A stretch of 64,000 nt of DNA. It comes from Thermohalobacter berrensis (GTDB taxonomy: Bacteria > Bacillota > Clostridia > Tissierellales > Thermohalobacteraceae). Position 1 is the first letter of the stretch. Every line of letters starts with the position of its first letter. Shown here one piece after another: positions 60,649 to 64,000 of this stretch. A program made the translations under genes and the position numbers. The notes beneath the pieces are model-generated. The model did no database searches, had not been told where the DNA came from, and saw nothing but the letters and a program-made list of their open reading frames with translations. The stretch spans positions 1 through 64,000 of the forward strand of contig NZ_MCIB01000036.1 of assembly GCF_003609645.1 (NCBI RefSeq), given 5' to 3'.

Positions 60649-61452
60649 ATGTTTAAAGCAAAAAAATACTCGACAGCTATTATTTTGATTTTATTAACGG
60701 TACTTATGGTTTTTACAGGTTGTTCGAATAAGTCAACCTTAGCTCAAATTAAGGAAAAAGGTAAGTTAATCATTGGAACCAGTGCAGGGTATCCACCATA
60801 TGAATTTCATGAGGAAATTAATGGGAAAGATGAGATTGTTGGTTTTGATATTTCTATAGCAGAAGAAATAGCAAAGGATCTTGGAGTAGAATTAGAGATT
60901 AAAGATATGAAATTTGAAGGTCTTTTATCTGCCTTAAATTCCGGCAAGGTGGATATTGTAATTGCAGCAATGACTCCAACGGAAGAGAGAAAGAAAAGTG
61001 TTGATTTTTCAAAGGTATACTATACAGCCGTTCAAGGTGTAATAGTTAGAGCAGAAGATAAAGAAAAATATAATACTTTAGATGATCTTAAAGGAAAGGT
61101 TATAGGAGTTCAAAAGGGTACAATTCAAGAGCAAATGGCAAGAGAACAGATTGAAAATCCGCAGATAAAGGCTCTTAATAAGATACCAGATATTATATTA
61201 CAATTACAAAATGGTAAAGTTGATGCTGTATTAGTTGAGAAGGTTGTAGGAGAGGCATATGCAAATAAAAATGAAGAGTTGGCAGTATCCAATATAACAC
61301 TTCAAGCTGAAAATGATGGTACAGCAATTGCTATTAAAAAGGGTTCTCCCAAACTTGTAGGTGCAATAAATAAAACCCTTGATAGATTAATGAAAAATAA
61401 TGATATAGAGAAATTTTTTATAGAAGCTGTAAAATTAGCGGAGGATAACTAA
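60649..61452 (+). CDS. Polar amino-acid ABC transporter, substrate-binding lipoprotein
   Basis: 267 residues. A lipoprotein signal peptide ends in FTGCSNKST (Cys near residue 25). GKLIIGTSAGYPPYEFHEE, GFDISIAEEIAKDLG and KVDIVIAAMTPTEERKKSVDFS are the SBP_bac_3 signature for polar amino acids (Gln/His/Arg-type). GAAAGGGGAAG lies upstream. A hairpin after the stop probably makes this message more abundant than the permease message. Confidence 0.93.
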   Translation: MFKAKKYSTAIILILLTVLMVFTGCSNKSTLAQIKEKGKLIIGTSAGYPPYEFHEEINGKDEIVGFDISIAEEIAKDLGVELEIKDMKFEGLLSALNSGKVDIVIAAMTPTEERKKSVDFSKVYYTAVQGVIVRAEDKEKYNTLDDLKGKVIGVQKGTIQEQMAREQIENPQIKALNKIPDIILQLQNGKVDAVLVEKVVGEAYANKNEELAVSNITLQAENDGTAIAIKKGSPKLVGAINKTLDRLMKNNDIEKFFIEAVKLAEDN

Positions 61453-61480
61453 AAAGATAGGGAGAATCCCCTATCTTTTA
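61451..61480 (+). terminator. Intercistronic hairpin after the binding-protein gene
   Basis: AAAAGATAGGG pairs with CCCTATCTTTT. The T run is short, suggesting partial termination or mRNA protection, common between binding-protein and permease genes. Confidence 0.8.
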
Positions 61481-61540
61481 AAAAATATTCATTAACAACT
61501 ATTGCTAATGATTAAATTGTAAGCAAGGAGGGCAGTTAAA

Positions 61541-62191
61541 TTGGATTTTTCTTTTTTAAGTAAGTATTATATGTTCTTTTTAATCGGAGTTAGAAATACA
61601 ATTCTACTTGCAGCTTTTTCTGTTTTTTTTGGAACAATATTAGGTGTTTTTCTTGCTCTTATGAAGATATGTAAAAATAAATTTTTAAAGTCAATAGCTT
61701 CAGCATATATAGAGTTTATAAGAGGAACTCCATTGTTAGTCCAATTACTTATTATATATTTTGGACTTCCATTTAATATACCAGAAATTCCTGCTGGTGT
61801 AATAGCATTATCATTAAATAGTGGGGCTTATATTGCTGAGATAATACGTGCTGGTATAGAAGCAGTAGACTATGGACAAATGGAAGCTGCTAGGTCATTG
61901 GGAATGCCATATAGTATGGCTATGAAATATATAATTATTCCTCAAGCCTTTAAAAATATTCTACCTGCTTTAGGAAACGAGTTTATAACAATTATAAAGG
62001 AGTCAGCTATAGTTTCAGTAATAGGTGTGCCAGAACTTATGTATAATGCTGATACTGTTAGGGGTAATACATTTAGAGCATTTGCACCTTTAATTATTGC
62101 CGCTATGCTTTATTTTGTACTTACTTTCACTCTTTCAAAGGTGCTTAGAATGGCTGAGAGGAGGTTGAAGGCTAGTGATCAAGGTGTCTAA
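61541..62191 (+). CDS. Polar amino-acid ABC transporter, permease
   Basis: 216 residues with about five helices. The HisM-type motif is seen as [40 protein letters not shown] and [20 protein letters not shown] (the EAA loop that docks the ATPase). TTG 61541 has AAGGAGGG 8 nt upstream. It overlaps the ATPase start by 17 nt. Confidence 0.93.
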   Translation: MDFSFLSKYYMFFLIGVRNTILLAAFSVFFGTILGVFLALMKICKNKFLKSIASAYIEFIRGTPLLVQLLIIYFGLPFNIPEIPAGVIALSLNSGAYIAEIIRAGIEAVDYGQMEAARSLGMPYSMAMKYIIIPQAFKNILPALGNEFITIIKESAIVSVIGVPELMYNADTVRGNTFRAFAPLIIAAMLYFVLTFTLSKVLRMAERRLKASDQGV

Positions 62192-62900
62192 TCTAAATAA
62201 AAAATTTGGTCAATTACATGTGTTAAAAAATATAAATGTAGAAATAGAAAAGGGTGAAGTAGTGGTAATAATAGGACCTAGTGGTTCTGGGAAAAGCACT
62301 TTTTTAAGGTGTCTTAACCTTTTAGAATATCCAACAAGCGGTGAAGTGATTTTTGAAGGAATTCCAATCACTAGTAAGGAAAATAATATAGATAAACTTA
62401 GACAAAAAATGGGGATGGTTTTTCAACAATTTAACCTATTTCCACATATGAATGTTATAGATAATATTACTTTGGCTCCAATAAAGGTAAAAGGGATGAG
62501 TAAAGAAGAGGGAGAAAAAACTGCTTTACAATTATTAAAGATGGTTGGGTTACAAGATAAGGCATATAGTTACCCTAAACAGCTTTCAGGTGGACAAAAG
62601 CAAAGAATAGCTATTGCTAGAGCTTTAGCTATGTCGCCTGATGTAATGTTGTTTGATGAGCCAACCTCGGCCTTAGACCCAGAAATGGTAGGAGAGGTAT
62701 TGTATGTAATGAGGCAGTTAGCCTCTAAAGGGATGACTATGGTAATTGTTACTCATGAAATGGGTTTTGCAAAAGAAGTTGCTGATAGAGTAATTTTTAT
62801 GGATGATGGAAAAATTTTAGAACAAGGAACTCCTAAAAATATTTTTTTGAATCCACAACATGTAAGAACTAAAGATTTCTTAGGGAAAATTTTAATGTAA
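62175..62900 (+). CDS. Polar amino-acid ABC transporter, ATPase
   Basis: 241 residues. Walker A is [16 protein letters not shown], the Q-loop is [12 protein letters not shown], the signature is [15 protein letters not shown], Walker B is [14 protein letters not shown] and the H-loop is IVTHEM, as in GlnQ/HisP. The start is GTG 62175 with GAGGAGGTTGAAGG upstream inside the permease gene. Operon partner of the two genes before. With glnA downstream, glutamine is a possible substrate; inference. Confidence 0.94.
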   Translation: MIKVSNLNKKFGQLHVLKNINVEIEKGEVVVIIGPSGSGKSTFLRCLNLLEYPTSGEVIFEGIPITSKENNIDKLRQKMGMVFQQFNLFPHMNVIDNITLAPIKVKGMSKEEGEKTALQLLKMVGLQDKAYSYPKQLSGGQKQRIAIARALAMSPDVMLFDEPTSALDPEMVGEVLYVMRQLASKGMTMVIVTHEMGFAKEVADRVIFMDDGKILEQGTPKNIFLNPQHVRTKDFLGKILM

Positions 62901-62961
62901 AGTTGATAGCTCAGGTATTACAGGAAAAAAGGAAGTGCAATTATCTATAATAAAAGTTATT

Positions 62962-63189
62962 TTAGGTTAAATAAGCTTTTATTTCTTCGTACAATTCATC
63001 AGGTGTATCAGTTTGAATTAATTCGCCATCTACTAAAGCATAAGGAGATGCAGCACAATCATCACAGAATCCTAAACATGCCTGTATTTCCACATTTGCA
63101 TTTACTAATTCACTCTCTATTTTTTCAGCTACCTTATCAGTGCCATGGGAAAAGTTGTGTTCACAGAATTGTATATTAAATGTTTTCAT
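62962..63189 (-). CDS. YuzB/DUF1450-like small Cys protein
   Basis: 75 residues. CEHNFSHG at the start and CLGFCDDCAASPYALVDGEL near residue 38 are the family pattern, with four Cys that could bind a [2Fe-2S] or metal. AGGAGGG precedes the ATG. It is convergent with the ABC operon and divergent from glnA. Function unknown. Confidence 0.88.
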   Translation of the reverse strand: MKTFNIQFCEHNFSHGTDKVAEKIESELVNANVEIQACLGFCDDCAASPYALVDGELIQTDTPDELYEEIKAYLT

Positions 63190-63283
63190 ATTAACCCTCC
63201 TTATAGAATTACTTATAATTAGTATATTACAATAGTGTGGTTATATACTGAATTATGTGAATGTATTCTAAAATAAAAAAGTA

Positions 63284-63315
63284 TTGACTTTTATGTAGCT
63301 ATATGCTAGTATAAT
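63284..63315 (+). promoter_or_regulatory. Putative glnA promoter
   Basis: TATAAT (63310-63315) is a perfect -10. A TTGACT at 63284 is 20 bp away, longer than ideal, so the promoter may depend on an activator or an alternative -35. Confidence 0.55.
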
Positions 63316-63344
63316 TTTGTACAAAACTGAAAAATACAATGTAT

Positions 63345-63410
63345 GTAGGCAATGGCGTCTACTTCAATGGGGTAATTATACCCTTTTGCAGTAGGCGCTT
63401 TTTATTTTTT
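63345..63410 (+). promoter_or_regulatory. glnA leader: antiterminator hairpin with AATGGC hexaloop and overlapping terminator
   Basis: GTAGGC-AATGGC-GTCTAC (63345-63362) folds as a 6-bp hairpin with a hexaloop whose first base is A and fourth is G, the conserved ANTAR-target pattern. The right arm GCGTCTACT (63355-63363) can instead pair with AGTAGGCGC (63390-63398), enclosing an inner GGGTA/TACCC hairpin and followed by T5AT6, a terminator. The two folds exclude each other. An ANTAR protein that stabilises the first fold would let transcription reach glnA. No ANTAR gene is in the window. Confidence 0.72.
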
Positions 63411-63437
63411 GAAAACTACTATTTAGGAGGTTTTAAA

Positions 63438-64000
63438 ATGCAAAAAAAGTACAGTAAAGATGAAGTGTTACAAAAAGCTAAAGATCTAGGGGTTGAATTT
63501 ATTCACTTACAATTCACAGATATTTTTGGTGTAATGAAAAGCGTTGCAATTACGATTGAACAGTTAGAGAAGGCATTAAATGGAGAAATAACTTTTGATG
63601 GTTCTTCTATTGATGGTTTTGTAAGAATTGAAGAATCTGATATGTACTTAAAGCCTGATCCTTCAACATTTGTTATATTTCCATGGGCTACACAAGTTAA
63701 AGAAGCAAGACTTATATGTGATGTTTATGATAAAGATGGAAAACCATTTGATGGTTGTCCGAGAAATACATTAAAAAGAATATTAAAAGAAGCAGAAGAA
63801 ATGGGTTATACTTTTAATGTAGGTCCAGAGTGTGAATTTTTCCTTTTCCATACTGATGAAAAAGGAAATCCTTCACTAGTTACTCACGATAATGCTGGTT
63901 ACTTTGATCTTGCTCCAGTAGATTTAGGTGAAAGTGCCAGAAGAGATATGGTTCTAACACTTAAGCAAATGGGATTTGAAATAGAGGCTTCACATCATGA
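63438..64000 (+). CDS. glnA: Glutamine synthetase type I, 3' end outside window
   Basis: The first 187 codons are present. [30 protein letters not shown] (near residue 50), [10 protein letters not shown] and GPECEFFLF with the metal-binding Glu residues are type I GlnA motifs. AGGAGG is 9 nt before ATG 63438. It makes glutamine from glutamate, ammonia and ATP; feeds GlmS. Expression is probably controlled by the leader at 63345. No break seen in the visible part. Confidence 0.97.
   Translation, partial: MQKKYSKDEVLQKAKDLGVEFIHLQFTDIFGVMKSVAITIEQLEKALNGEITFDGSSIDGFVRIEESDMYLKPDPSTFVIFPWATQVKEARLICDVYDKDGKPFDGCPRNTLKRILKEAEEMGYTFNVGPECEFFLFHTDEKGNPSLVTHDNAGYFDLAPVDLGESARRDMVLTLKQMGFEIEASHH

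Noticed and set aside
1-64000. CRISPR arrays, tRNA or rRNA genes, prophage genes
   Set aside because: No regular direct-repeat/spacer pattern, no clover-leaf-like CCA-ended segments and no phage-type genes were seen on either strand by eye; a tRNA scan was not possible here.

Overview
The window looks like a chromosomal segment of an anaerobic, low-GC, amino-acid-fermenting Firmicute (class Clostridia, possibly Tissierellales-like). The reasons are strong A/T codon bias, AGGAGG-type ribosome binding sites with frequent TTG and GTG starts, butyrate kinase and ferredoxin-dependent 2-oxoacid oxidoreductase genes, a trimeric [FeFe] hydrogenase, a glmS ribozyme and a sigma-54 activator. The genus cannot be fixed from the sequence alone. 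I saw no rRNA, tRNA, CRISPR array, prophage or insertion sequence. The two end genes (cdaR and glnA) run off the window.

Region 1 (1-9.6 kb) is an energy-conserving acid-fermentation module. The end of cdaR (c-di-AMP cyclase regulator) is followed 1 nt later by a PAS-PAS-AAA-Fis sigma-54 activator. Next come an array of TGCA-N6-TGCA sites and a near-consensus -24/-12 promoter. They head an operon buk-ptb-buk, a P-loop ATPase, and four 2-oxoacid:ferredoxin oxidoreductase (VOR-type) genes. Together these would turn 2-oxoacids, probably branched-chain ones, into acyl-CoA, acyl-phosphate, free acid and ATP. Region 2 (9.9-22.2 kb) is a mosaic of housekeeping and small-molecule genes: a YitT transporter-like protein, deformylase-like, NUDIX, lipase-like and S66 peptidase genes, azlCD with a divergent XRE-cupin regulator, a phosphoesterase, a HAD phosphatase, GNAT, GrpB, MBL, TrmO and AlkD-like proteins.

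Region 3 (22.3-25.9 kb) is glmM, the glmS ribozyme and glmS, so amino-sugar synthesis is separated by about 21 kb from the cdaR with which glmM is usually linked. Region 4 (26-34.1 kb) is a hexitol PTS locus. Two almost identical mannitol-type EIICB genes flank an MtlR-type regulator that seems to start at ATT; the second copy carries a fused EIIA and is followed by 1-phosphofructokinase and a SorE-like zinc dehydrogenase. No mannitol-1-phosphate 5-dehydrogenase is present, which suggests a route through fructose-1-phosphate.

Region 5 (34-43.5 kb) holds a DUF421 protein, an APH-fold kinase, a padR-fetA-fetB operon, a ThiF/MoeB-like enzyme, a DUF2148 protein, a TPR protein and a sugar-dehydrogenase-like propeller. 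Region 6 (43.6-46.1 kb) is a Fur-box-controlled feoA-feoB operon ending in a 47-residue zinc-ribbon protein. Region 7 (46.3-54.6 kb) carries an NhaC antiporter, the electron-bifurcating-type hydrogenase hydCBA, and a metal-export P-type ATPase with its ArsR sensor. Region 8 (54.7-64 kb) contains a YdjM-type membrane protein, a YjbQ protein, glycerate kinase, a VOC protein, a DUF421/DUF4363 cluster with one frameshifted DUF421 gene, a DUF2087 regulator, a polar amino-acid ABC transporter, a YuzB-like protein, and glnA behind a terminator/antiterminator leader whose hairpin loop fits the ANTAR hexaloop pattern.
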